A DNA stretch of 63,590 nt from Blastococcus sp. DSM 46786 (GTDB lineage Bacteria > Actinomycetota > Actinomycetes > Mycobacteriales > Geodermatophilaceae): the NCBI RefSeq assembly GCF_900109665.1, contig NZ_FOAO01000027.1, forward strand, positions 1-63,590. Reading direction: 5' to 3'. Of this stretch, positions 9,726 to 18,508 are shown in pieces (within the stretch, counting starts at the first letter, position 1; each line of letters opens with the position of its first letter). The notes under the pieces were generated by a model, which was given only the letters and a program-made list of their open reading frames with translations, was not told where the DNA came from and did no database searches. A program made the translations under genes and the position numbers.

Positions 9726-10685
9726 TCACTCCCCCCGCGCCTGGGACAGGTCGACCTTGAAGAGCTTGATGAAGCTGAAGGCGATCAGCACGACCGCGAG
9801 GAACAGCAGCACCGAGACCGCGGACCCCAGGCCGATCTCCAGCCGGGCGATCGTCTGCCGGTAGGCCAGGAACGACACCGACTCGGTGCCGTTCGCACCG
9901 TTGGTCATGATGAAGATGCTGTCGAACACCCGGAACGCGTCGAGGGTGCGGAACAGCAGGGCGACCATGATCGCCGCCTTCATGTTGGGGATCGTCACCT
10001 TCCACAGGCGCTGCCACCGCGTCGCGCCGTCGACCTTCGCCGCCTCCTGCAGCACCTCGGGCACCTGGGCCAGCCCGGCGAGCAGGAGCAGCGAGATGAA
10101 CGGCGTGGTCTTCCAGATCTCGGCGAGGCAGATGACCAGCAGCGCCGTCCAGCGGTCGCCGAACCAGTCGGTGTTCTCCGAGACCCCGGGCAGCCAGGCG
10201 AACCACGAGTTCACGAACCCGGACTGGATGTCGAAGGCGAACTGCCAGGCGAACGCCGACACGACGGTGATGACCGCGTACGGGATGAGGATCGCCGCCC
10301 GCAGGACCGGCCGCAGCGCCCGCAGGGCCTTGACCATCACCAGCGCCAGCCCGAAGCCGAGGACCAGCTCGACGGCCACCGTGACCACCGTGATGAAGGC
10401 GGTGACGCCGATGGACTGCCACCACAGGGAGTCGGTGAGGATCACCCAGTAGTTGGTGAGGCCGGTGAAGGAGCGGTTCTCCGGGTCGGTCAGCCGGTAG
10501 TCGAACAGCGACTCGTAGGTCGCCTGCAGGATCGGGTACGCGGTGACGAGGAGCATCACCGCGAACGCCGGCCCGGCCAGCAGCCACCCCAGCCGCTTCT
10601 CCCCGCGGGCCCGGTCGCTGGCCCTGACCTTGGGCGCCGAGACCGGTGCGTCCTTCTTGGTCGGGGGGAGCGTCGTCGTGCTCAC
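9726..10685 (-). CDS. sugA: sugar ABC transporter permease SugA
   Basis: First inner-membrane permease of the importer, 319 residues. A cytoplasmic N-terminus of about 30 residues is followed by six transmembrane helices. The EAA loop is EAAKVDGATRWQRLWKVTIP near residue 220. The start is GTG 10685 (VSTTTLPPTK) with GAGGAG about 9 bases upstream. It sits 73 bp downstream of lpqY. The MalF-like family and gene order lpqY-sugA-sugB-sugC are as in mycobacteria, where the system recycles trehalose released from mycomembrane lipids; whether the same source exists here is unknown. Confidence 0.93.
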   Translation of the reverse strand: MSTTTLPPTKKDAPVSAPKVRASDRARGEKRLGWLLAGPAFAVMLLVTAYPILQATYESLFDYRLTDPENRSFTGLTNYWVILTDSLWWQSIGVTAFITVVTVAVELVLGFGLALVMVKALRALRPVLRAAILIPYAVITVVSAFAWQFAFDIQSGFVNSWFAWLPGVSENTDWFGDRWTALLVICLAEIWKTTPFISLLLLAGLAQVPEVLQEAAKVDGATRWQRLWKVTIPNMKAAIMVALLFRTLDAFRVFDSIFIMTNGANGTESVSFLAYRQTIARLEIGLGSAVSVLLFLAVVLIAFSFIKLFKVDLSQARGE

Positions 10686-10758
10686 GAGGACTCCTCGCCG
10701 GCGCTCGTGCCCCGCGGTCGCGGGGCTGCTCTGCCCATCGGTGCGCTCGCGAGCTCGC

Positions 10759-12120
10759 TCACAACAGATCCTCCTTCGCCAGGACCGCCTTGATGAGCTC
10801 GGTCGCGTTCTCCCCCGTCTCGCCGGGCTGGACGCTCGACGGCGGGTGGTAGCTGCGCTGGATGCCGACCGAGATCTCGTTGTAGTAGGGCGTCTGCGGC
10901 CGGGGCGCGGCCTGCTCCAGGGACTCCCGGATCACCGGGGCCATCGGGAAGGCCTCGAGCACCTCGGGGTCGTCGTACACCGCCGTGGACGACGCCGGGT
11001 TGCCGTTGGTCACGAAGTAGTAGGCCTGGTTCTCGTCCGAGACGATGCACTCGGCCGCCTCGTAGGCCAGCTCGGGGCTCTCGCTGAAGGCGCTCACCGC
11101 GAGGTTGATGCCGCCGTACGGCGGGGCGGCCGGCGTCTCCTCGTCCACCCGCGGGTAGATCGTCGCGGCGTAGTCCTCGGGGACCGACGGATCGAGGGTC
11201 CCGGCCTCGGCCGCCCCCAGCGCGCGGGGGTAGACGAAGGGGTAGTTGACCTGGAACCCGCCGGACTCGCTCTCGAAGCCGGTGGCGGTGGAGTCCTCGT
11301 TCGCCGTCGAGAAGGCGGCCCCGACCGCGTCGGACTCGGCGACCATCTGCATCACCTCGGTGGCCCGGACGCCGGCCTCGGAGGTGAGCCCGAGCTCGAT
11401 CTGGGACGGGTCCCCGGGCGACGCCTCGGTGATGATGGAGCCGCCGGCGGACTCGATCAGGGCGTTGAACCAGACCGTCAGCGACTCGGCGCGGGTGCCC
11501 TGGGCGCCGACCAGCGTGCCGGTCTCCTCGGCCGCCTGGACGATCTGCTCCCAGGTCACGGGCTCGGACATGTCCAGCCCTGCCTCCTCCGCCACCGACT
11601 CCCGGTACCAGAGCAGCTGCGTGTTCGCCCAGAAGGGGACCGCGACGAGCTCACCGTCCCAGGTGGACCCCTCGACGGCGCTCTCGACGACGCCCTCGGT
11701 CACCCGGTCGGCGACGTCGTCGGGCACCGGGGCCAGGAAGCCGGCCTGGGCGAACTCGGGGATGAACGGCGGGTCCAGGCTCATGAGGTCGATCGAGTCG
11801 TCGTTGGCCGCGAGACGCCGGATCAGCTGCTCGCGCTGCGACGCCGCGTCGCGGGGCAGCAGGGCCGTCTCGATCGTGTACCGGCCGTCGGCCTCCTCGG
11901 TGCACCGGGCGGCGATCTCGGCCTGCCCGCCGGCGTCCGGGTTGATGTACCAGGTGAGCGTCGAAGCATCCCCGCCCCCGCCGCCGCAGGCCGCGAGCCC
12001 GGAGGCCAGGAGCGCGCCGGCGGCTGCACCCGCGAGGCGCCGCGGCCGGGCCCTGCCCTGGCCGGGAACCCCCGTGCGGGCTCGGGGCGAGTGGGGATCG
12101 GGGATCGCTGACACGCGCAT
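10759..12120 (-). CDS. lpqY: trehalose-binding lipoprotein LpqY
   Basis: Extracytoplasmic solute-binding lipoprotein of the SugABC importer, 453 residues. The signal peptide contains RPRRLAGAAAGALL and a lipobox LAAC, followed by a Gly linker. Stretches NTQLLWYR, VWFNALIESAGGS, GGINLAV and the C-terminal RPQTPYYNEIS closely resemble mycobacterial LpqY, so trehalose is the most likely ligand. ATG 12120 (MRVSAIPD) is chosen because GGAGG lies 8 bases upstream; the frame stays open to 12222 but lacks a better site. A TTGACA at 12192-12197 on this strand could be a -35 element about 70 bp upstream; no clear -10 accompanies it. Confidence 0.92.
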   Translation of the reverse strand: MRVSAIPDPHSPRARTGVPGQGRARPRRLAGAAAGALLASGLAACGGGGGDASTLTWYINPDAGGQAEIAARCTEEADGRYTIETALLPRDAASQREQLIRRLAANDDSIDLMSLDPPFIPEFAQAGFLAPVPDDVADRVTEGVVESAVEGSTWDGELVAVPFWANTQLLWYRESVAEEAGLDMSEPVTWEQIVQAAEETGTLVGAQGTRAESLTVWFNALIESAGGSIITEASPGDPSQIELGLTSEAGVRATEVMQMVAESDAVGAAFSTANEDSTATGFESESGGFQVNYPFVYPRALGAAEAGTLDPSVPEDYAATIYPRVDEETPAAPPYGGINLAVSAFSESPELAYEAAECIVSDENQAYYFVTNGNPASSTAVYDDPEVLEAFPMAPVIRESLEQAAPRPQTPYYNEISVGIQRSYHPPSSVQPGETGENATELIKAVLAKEDLL

Positions 12121-12249
12121 CGCCTCCGTTGGCGCTCGGTGCAGCCCGATGATCTCGGGGGTGCTTGGAGCGTCGTACCGTCGCCGGAGGCTGTCAAACC
12201 GAACGAGACGTGCACGTGACACCGGGCCGACCGGCCCGTCACCTGCGGT

Positions 12250-13479
12250 TCATCCCCGGCCGGCGATGACCGAGGGCGTGGTGAGCTCCTGCGGCGTGCC
12301 CGGCAGGACGTTATCGAAGTAGGAACGCGCCGCCTTCGTCGTCCCGACGTCGCGCCCGGCCTTCTCCGACAGGAACCAGCGGTGCTCGAGGACCTCGTGG
12401 AAGACCTCGGCCGGCTCCAGCCGGCCGCGCAGGTGCTCGGGGATGGCGTCCACGACCGGCTGGTAGACCTCACCCAGCCAGCGGTGGCCGGCGATCGTCT
12501 CGGGCACCGACTGCCCCGACTTCTGCTCCAGGTACGCCCGGAAGGCCCGGACGTCGTTCAGCAGCCGCTGCGCCTGGCGCTCCCGCACCTCCAGCCCGGT
12601 GAGACGGAACAGCTCGCGGCGGTTGTGCCCGGGCTCGGCGACCCGGGTCTCCACCCGCAGCCGGGTGCCCTCGTCGGTCGTGAGCAGCTCCACCTCGCCG
12701 ACGTCGAAACCGAGCTCGTTCAGCCGCTGCAGGCGTTCGGCGACGCGGTAGCGCTGCTCGTCGGTGCGGAAGACCTCCTCACGGGTGACCTCCTCCCACA
12801 GCGACTCGTACCGCCGCGGCAGGCCCTCGGCCACCTCGATGGGGTCGATGTCCTCGGGCAGCAGCCCGCCGAACTGCAGGTCGAGCAGCTCCGCGCCGAC
12901 CCGCTCGCAGGCCAGGTCGACATCGTAGCGGCGCTGGCCGGGCGACAGCCGCGGGTGGCGCTCGACGGTCTCGGCGTCGACCAGGTAGGCGGCGAAGGTG
13001 CCGGCGTCGAGGCGGAAGAGGGTGTTGGACAGCGAGCAGTCGCCCCAGAAGACGCCGGCCAGGTGCAGCCGCACCAGCAGCACGACCATCGTGTCGAGCA
13101 ACTGGTCGGCAGACTCGCCACCGCGCGGGCCGGAGAACAGCCAGCGGTAGGACATCGAGTACTCGAGGTAGCGGGTGACCAGGATCGCCGCCTGGCCGTC
13201 GGGCCGGTCGACGCAGATGCCGAGCACCGAGACGGTGGGCAGACCCTCGTTCTCGAACTGGGCCAGCAGCGCGTACTCGTGGCGGGCCAGCCGCTCGTCG
13301 ATCTCCTTCAGCGCGTAGACCCGGTCCTCGACGGCGACGAAGCGCACGACGTGCCGGGAGATGCCGCGCGAGGGGACGTCGAGCAGGAGGTCGTCGTCCC
13401 ACTCGTCCAGCGGCTGGTCCCACGGCAGCGACAGCAACCCGGTCGCGTCCGTGGCCGGTGGTCGGAAGAGGTACCGCAT
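12250..13479 (-). CDS. DUF4032 protein with kinase-like fold
   Basis: A 409-residue protein of a conserved actinobacterial family. The N-terminal half looks like a lipopolysaccharide-kinase/protein-kinase fold: a lysine in VYALKEIDERLARHEYALL, a catalytic-loop-like GVFWGDCSLSNTLF with Asp and Asn, and LVDAET resembling a DFG aspartate. The C-terminal half is the DUF4032 domain, with helical DVRAFRAYLEQKSG and HEVLEHRWFLSEKAG. Phosphotransfer is plausible from the retained residues, but no substrate is known. It precedes lpqY on the same strand with about 130 bp between, so a separate promoter for lpqY is possible. Confidence 0.85.
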   Translation of the reverse strand: MRYLFRPPATDATGLLSLPWDQPLDEWDDDLLLDVPSRGISRHVVRFVAVEDRVYALKEIDERLARHEYALLAQFENEGLPTVSVLGICVDRPDGQAAILVTRYLEYSMSYRWLFSGPRGGESADQLLDTMVVLLVRLHLAGVFWGDCSLSNTLFRLDAGTFAAYLVDAETVERHPRLSPGQRRYDVDLACERVGAELLDLQFGGLLPEDIDPIEVAEGLPRRYESLWEEVTREEVFRTDEQRYRVAERLQRLNELGFDVGEVELLTTDEGTRLRVETRVAEPGHNRRELFRLTGLEVRERQAQRLLNDVRAFRAYLEQKSGQSVPETIAGHRWLGEVYQPVVDAIPEHLRGRLEPAEVFHEVLEHRWFLSEKAGRDVGTTKAARSYFDNVLPGTPQELTTPSVIAGRG

Positions 13480-13519
13480 GGCGCGCTCCGGGGGGAAGAC
13501 AGGTGCTGGCCGTCACGAT

Positions 13520-13546
13520 CCCACGCCGCAGCCACCGCGACGTGGG
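13520..13546 (-). terminator. hairpin between the antiporter locus and the DUF4032 gene
   Basis: Arms CCCACGCCGC (13520-13529) and GCGACGTGGG (13537-13546) pair with one mismatch around a short loop. It lies 18 bp beyond the antiporter stop on the minus strand and could end that transcript. There is no clear T tract, as is common for hairpins in this genome. Confidence 0.45.
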
Positions 13547-13563
13547 GGAAGGGTGGTCCGTCG

Positions 13564-15075
13564 TCAGTCGGTCTGGTCGGGGCGGCCGTCCTCGCCACGC
13601 CACATGGCCAGCCGGCCGGCCCGGCTGACCGCCCGCAGCCGGCGTTCGGCCTCGGGCCGCGACGCGCGCGCCGAGACCAGCAGCGCCTGGTCGCCGTGCA
13701 TCAGGCGGGTCGTCTCGTCGGGCACGAACGCCCGGCCCCCGCGCACGATGAGCACCACCGCGGCGTCCTCGGGCAGCCGCAGCTCGGGCAGGTAGACGCC
13801 GTGGAGGCGCGACCCCTCCGGCACCCGCATCTGCATCAGCTCGGCGTCCAGCTCCTCCAGTGGTGCGGCCTCCACCTGGATCTCCCGCGGCGCGATCGGC
13901 GCGCCGATCCGCAGGCGGCGGGCCACCCAGGGCAGCGACCAGCCCTGCACGAGCGTGAAGACGACGACGAGCACGAACACGGTGTCGAAGATCCGCGCCG
14001 CGCCGGGCACCCCGGCCGTGACGGGGAACGTGGCGAGGACGATGGGCACGGCACCGCGGAGCCCGGCCCACGACACGAACGCCTGCTACGGCCACGGCCA
14101 CCGGAACCACACCAGCGACAGGGCGACCGACAGCGGCCGGGCCACCAGCAGCAGCGCGCCACCGACGACGAGGGCCGGCACCAGGGCGTCGAGCAGCCGC
14201 GGCGGCGAGACCAGCAGGCCCAGCAGCACGAAGAGCCCGATCTGGGCGAGCGACGCCATGCCCTCGGCGAAGCCGATGCTCGCCGTCCGGTGCGGCAGCG
14301 CGGCGTTGCCGAGCACGACGCCGCACAGGTACACCGCGACGATGCCCGAGGTCCAGGCCAGCGTGGCGGTCGCGAAGGCGAGCACGCAGAGCGACAGCGT
14401 CGCGAGGGGGTAGAAGCCGGCCAGCGGGAGCGCCACCCGCCGCAGCAGCTCCGCGCCGAGCAGCCCGATGACCACGCCGACGACGGCCCCGCCGACGAGC
14501 TGGCCGACCACCTGCAGGACGACCAGCCACCAGGCACCGGCCGCCGCGTCGGTGAGCACGGCGGCCAGCGTCGTCACCAGCAGGATCGCCGGGGCGTCGT
14601 TCAGCCCGCTCTCGGCCTCGAGGGCCGCGGCGAGCCGGCGCGGGAGCGGCAGCCGCCGGAGCGCCGCGAACACCGCCGCGGCGTCGGTCGAGCCGATGAC
14701 CGCGGCCAGCAGGAGCGCGAACCCCCACGACGCGTCCAGCAGCCACACCGTGATCCCGGCGGTGACCGCCACGCTGACCGCGACGCCCACGGTGGCGAGG
14801 GTCAGCCCCGGGCCGATCGCCCGCCGGACGTCGGCCCACCGGGTGGTCAGCCCACCCTCGGCGAGGATGACCACGAGCGCGGCGACGCCGAGGTTCTGGG
14901 TGAGCTCGGCGTCGTCGAACTGGATGCCGAGACCGCTCTCCCCCAGCGCCACGCCGATCGCCAGGTAGAGCAGCAGGCTGGGCAGCCCGAGCCGGTCGGC
15001 CAGGCGCAGGGCCACGGCCGCGAGGAGCACGACGCCGGCGCCGAGGGCGAGGGCGACGGTGACCGTCGTGTTCAC
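13564..15075 (-). pseudogene. CPA1-type potassium/proton antiporter interrupted by an in-frame TAG
   Basis: Two consecutive open segments in the same frame make up one K+/H+ (NhaP2/CvrA-like) antiporter of about 503 codons. The first (start GTG 15075, VNTTVTVALAL) encodes ten or so membrane helices, including VIGSTDAAAVFA and EAESGLNDAPAIL, and ends at a TAG at 14086-14088 after FRWPWP. Reading through, the frame continues QAFVSWAGLRGAVPIVLATFP, the conserved late transmembrane motif, then a cytoplasmic TrkA-C-like domain to 13564. In family members the junction normally reads like WREQ, so only two base changes separate this from an intact gene. It is therefore a recent pseudogene, a sequencing error, or a case of amber readthrough. 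An internal GTG at 14076 could not restore a working transporter. Confidence 0.8.
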
Positions 15076-15186
15076 CGTCGCCGCCCCATGGGGGCAGTCT
15101 CCCGCACGGCCTCGCGGGCTCCCCCGGACTGCTGCGGGACGGCGGGTCGGCGGCACCCGGGGACGCACCGCCGGACCAGTTCGCCC

Positions 15187-15278
15187 GTGCGCCGCCGGAG
15201 GCGTCGGGTTCCCCACCGGAGGTGTGTTTGCCGTGCGCCGCCGGAGGCGTCGGGTTCCCCACCGGAGGTGTGTTTGCC
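15187..15278. repeat. 46-bp perfect tandem duplication upstream of ileS
   Basis: Units 15187-15232 and 15233-15278 are identical over 46 bp. Each contains CCGGAGG twice, once within CACCGGAGGTG, which resembles a ribosome binding site. The duplication ends about 20 bp before the ileS start. Because 46 is not a multiple of three it cannot extend a coding frame cleanly. It most likely lies in the ileS leader and may alter its translation. Confidence 0.9.
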
Positions 15279-15299
15279 GGTTCGGGGAGAATGGGCCGC

Positions 15300-18200
15300 G
15301 TGAGTGCCCCCACCGGTCCCTTCGGCGCGCTGCCCCCGCAGGTCGACCTCCCCGCCCTGGAGCACCGCATCCTCGAACGCTGGGAGAGCGAGAAGGTCTT
15401 CGACCGGTCGCTGGAGGCCTCCCAGGGCCGCCCGCAGTGGAACGTCTACGAGGGCCCGCCGACGGCGAACGGCCGCCCCGGCACCCACCACATCGAGGCG
15501 CGCGCGTTCAAGGACGTCTTCCCGCGGTTCAAGACGATGCAGGGCTGGCACGTGCCCCGCCGCGCCGGCTGGGACTGCCACGGCCTCCCCGTCGAGATCG
15601 CCGTCGAGCAGGAACTGGGCTTCGCCGGCAAGCCCGACATCGAGCGCTTCGGCATCGCGGAGTTCAACGCCCGCTGCCGCGCGTCGGTCGAGCGCCACGT
15701 CGACGCCTTCACCGAGCTGACCCACCGCATGGGCTACTGGGTCGACATGTCCACCGCGTACTGGACGATGGACCCGGCGTACATCGAGAGCGTCTGGTGG
15801 TCGCTCAAGCAGGTGTTCGAGAAGGGCCTCCTGGTCGAGGACCACCGGGTCGCGCCCTACTGCCCGCGCTGCGGCACCGGGCTCTCCGACCACGAGGTGG
15901 CCCAGGGGTACGAGTCGATCACCGACCCCTCGGTGTACGTCCGCCTGCCGATCACCGACGGCGAGTGGGCCGGCCGGGCCGACCTGCTGGTGTGGACGAC
16001 GACGCCGTGGACGCTGCCGTCGAACACCGCCGTCGCGGTGCACCCCGAGGTCAGCTACGTCGTCGCCCGCCCCGCCGGCACCGACGACGTCCCCGTGGTG
16101 GTGGCCGAGCCGCTGCTGGCCGCCGTCCTCGGGGAGGACGCCGAGGGCCATGGCATCGAAATACTTGGCCGGGCGCCCGGCCGTGACTGGGAGCGCACCC
16201 ACTACCGGCGGCCGTTCGAGCTGGTCGAGTTCCCCGAGGGGGACGCCCACTTCGTCGTCCTCGCCGACTACGTCACCACCGACGACGGCACCGGTCTGGT
16301 GCACCAGTCCCCCGCCTTCGGCGCCGACGACCTGGTCGTCTGCCGGGGCTACGGGCTGCCCGTGGTGAACCCGATCGACGCGACCGGGCACTTCCTGGCC
16401 GAGGTTCCGCTGGTGGGCGGGCACTTCTTCAAGGCCGCCGACCCGGCCCTGGTCGAGGACCTGGAGAGCCGCGGCGTGCTGTTCCGCGAGATCCGGTACG
16501 AGCACAGCTACCCGCACTGCTGGCGCTGCCACACGCCGCTCATGTACTACGCGCAGCCGTCCTGGTACATCCGCACCAGCGCGATCAAGGACCAGCTGCT
16601 CGCCGAGAACGCGCGCACCACGTGGTACCCCGAGAGCATCAAGACCGGCCGCTACGGCGACTGGCTGAACAACAACGTCGACTGGGCCCTCTCCCGCGAC
16701 CGGTACTGGGGCACGCCGCTACCCATCTGGCGCAACGACGCCGACCCGGCGCGGATGGTCGTCGTCGGCTCGCTCGCCGAGCTCTCGGAGCTGACCGGCC
16801 GCGACCTCTCCGACCTCGACCCGCACCGGCCCTTCATCGACGAGGTGACCTTCACGCTCACCGGCGAGGAGGGCACCTACCGGCGCGTGCCGCAGGTCAT
16901 CGACGCCTGGTACGACTCCGGCTCGATGCCGTTCGCCCAGTGGGGCGCGCCGTACCGGAACCAGGAGCGGTTCGAGGCCGCCTACCCGGCCCAGTTCATC
17001 TGCGAGGCGATCGACCAGACCCGCGGCTGGTTCTACTCGCTCATGGCCGTGGGCACCCTGGTGTTCGAGGAGAACTCCTACGAGAACGTGCTGTGCCTGG
17101 GCCACATCCTGGCCGAGGACGGCCGGAAGATGAGCAAGCACCTGGGCAACATCCTCGAGCCCATCCCGCTGATGGACCGGCACGGCGCCGACGCCGTCCG
17201 CTGGTTCATGCTCGCCGGCGGTTCGCCCTGGTCGGCCCGGCGGGTCGGGCACGAGACGCTGTCCGAGGTCGTCCGGAAGGTGCTGCTCACCTACTGGAAC
17301 ACCGCGAGCTTCTTCACCCTGTACGCGGAGACCAACGGCTGGGACCCGGCCGCCAGTCCGGCGCCGCCGCGGACCGAGCGCCCGCTGCTGGACCGCTGGG
17401 CGCTGGCCGAGCTCGCCGCCGTCACCCGTGACGTCACCGCGGCGCTGGAGGACTTCGACACCCAGGGCGCGGGCCGCCTGCTGGCCCAGTTCGTCGACGA
17501 CCTCTCCAACTGGTACGTGCGCCGCTCCCGTCGCCGGTTCTGGGACGGCGACCTCTCCGCCCTGGGCACCCTGCACGAGGTGCTCGACGGGCTGACCCGG
17601 CTGATGGCCCCCTTCACCCCGTTCGTCACCGACGAGGTGTGGACCCGCGCCGTCGTCCCCGGCCTGGGCGGCTCGGACGTGCCGGACTCAGTGCACCTGG
17701 CCTCCTGGCCCGTCGTGGACCCCGACGCCCTGGACGACGCCCTGGTCGAGCAGATGGCGCTGGTCCGCCGGCTGGTGGAGCAGGGCCGCTCGGCCCGGAC
17801 CTCCGCCAAGGTGCGCACCCGGCAGCCGCTGGCGCGCGCCGTCGTCGCAGCCCCGGGATGGGGTTCGCTCCCCCGCGACCTGGTCGCCGAGGTGGCCGAC
17901 GAGCTCAACGTGGCCGAGGTGCTCGAGCTCGCCGCGGTCGGCGGTGACCTGGTCGACGTGAGCGTGAAGATCGACTTCCGCGCCGTGGGCCGCCGTCTCG
18001 GCAAGCAGGTGCAGGCGGTGGCCAAGGCCGTCGCCGCCGCCGACGCCCCGGCGCTGGTCGCCGACTACCGGGCCGGCACCGCGAGCGTCGAGGTCGACGG
18101 GGCGGAGGTCGAGCTCGTCGACGGCGACCTGATCGTCACCGAGACCCCGCGGGAGGGCTGGACGGTGGCCAGCAGCGGCGGGCTCACCGTGGCGCTCGAC

Positions 18201-18476
18201 CTCGCGCTCACCCCGGAGCTGGAGCGGGCCGGGCTGGTGCGCGAGGCGGTCCGCCTGGTGCAGGAGGCCCGCAAGGGCAGCGGCCTGGAGGTCAGCGACC
18301 GGATCGAGCTGTCGTGGACCGCGGACGGCGCCATGGCGGAGGCGCTCACCGAGCACGCCGAGCAGCTCGCCGGTGAGGTGCTCGCCGTCGCCGTGCACGC
18401 CGGCACCCCCGGCACCGGGGAGGGCGTCGAGGGTCCGGAGGGCTCGCGCTTCTGGGTGGCCAAGGCCTCCGTCTGA
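15300..18476 (+). CDS. ileS: isoleucyl-tRNA synthetase
   Basis: Charges tRNA-Ile with isoleucine, 1058 residues. The class I HIGH-type motif is GTHHIE within PPTANGRPGTHHIEARAFKD near residue 60; the KMSKS-type motif is RKMSKHLGN near residue 610. A CP1 editing domain (WTTTPWTLPSNTAVAV near residue 230) and a long C-terminal tRNA-binding region identify the eukaryote-like IleRS2 type found in many actinobacteria. The GTG at 15300 (VSAPTGPFG) has GGGGAG ten bases upstream; an ATG at 15291 would sit too close to that site. No T-box antiterminator or sequestrator consensus is visible upstream; the leader instead holds a 46-bp tandem duplication. Confidence 0.96.
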   Translation: MSAPTGPFGALPPQVDLPALEHRILERWESEKVFDRSLEASQGRPQWNVYEGPPTANGRPGTHHIEARAFKDVFPRFKTMQGWHVPRRAGWDCHGLPVEIAVEQELGFAGKPDIERFGIAEFNARCRASVERHVDAFTELTHRMGYWVDMSTAYWTMDPAYIESVWWSLKQVFEKGLLVEDHRVAPYCPRCGTGLSDHEVAQGYESITDPSVYVRLPITDGEWAGRADLLVWTTTPWTLPSNTAVAVHPEVSYVVARPAGTDDVPVVVAEPLLAAVLGEDAEGHGIEILGRAPGRDWERTHYRRPFELVEFPEGDAHFVVLADYVTTDDGTGLVHQSPAFGADDLVVCRGYGLPVVNPIDATGHFLAEVPLVGGHFFKAADPALVEDLESRGVLFREIRYEHSYPHCWRCHTPLMYYAQPSWYIRTSAIKDQLLAENARTTWYPESIKTGRYGDWLNNNVDWALSRDRYWGTPLPIWRNDADPARMVVVGSLAELSELTGRDLSDLDPHRPFIDEVTFTLTGEEGTYRRVPQVIDAWYDSGSMPFAQWGAPYRNQERFEAAYPAQFICEAIDQTRGWFYSLMAVGTLVFEENSYENVLCLGHILAEDGRKMSKHLGNILEPIPLMDRHGADAVRWFMLAGGSPWSARRVGHETLSEVVRKVLLTYWNTASFFTLYAETNGWDPAASPAPPRTERPLLDRWALAELAAVTRDVTAALEDFDTQGAGRLLAQFVDDLSNWYVRRSRRRFWDGDLSALGTLHEVLDGLTRLMAPFTPFVTDEVWTRAVVPGLGGSDVPDSVHLASWPVVDPDALDDALVEQMALVRRLVEQGRSARTSAKVRTRQPLARAVVAAPGWGSLPRDLVAEVADELNVAEVLELAAVGGDLVDVSVKIDFRAVGRRLGKQVQAVAKAVAAADAPALVADYRAGTASVEVDGAEVELVDGDLIVTETPREGWTVASSGGLTVALDLALTPELERAGLVREAVRLVQEARKGSGLEVSDRIELSWTADGAMAEALTEHAEQLAGEVLAVAVHAGTPGTGEGVEGPEGSRFWVAKASV

Positions 18477-18481
18477 GGGGA

Positions 18482-18508
18482 CCCGGGGCGCGGCTCAGGC
18501 GCCCCGGG
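18482..18508. terminator. bidirectional hairpin between convergent ileS and the Cys/His membrane protein gene
   Basis: A perfect 10-bp stem, CCCGGGGCGC and GCGCCCCGGG, around a 7-nt loop lies just after the ileS stop and overlaps the stop codon of the convergent gene. Symmetry lets it act in both directions. Confidence 0.7.

Noticed and set aside
14041..14110. Antiporter locus read as two separate genes
   Set aside because: The second segment begins inside a conserved transmembrane motif and lacks a membrane-entry start; both parts are in the same frame of one known family.
15187..15278. CRISPR-like array
   Set aside because: Only two directly adjacent units without spacers and no cas genes; it is a tandem duplication.
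15076..15299. T-box riboswitch before ileS
   Set aside because: Actinobacterial ileS genes often have a translational T-box, so I looked for the TGGNACCGCG core and a short specifier stem. Neither is present; only the tandem duplication is.
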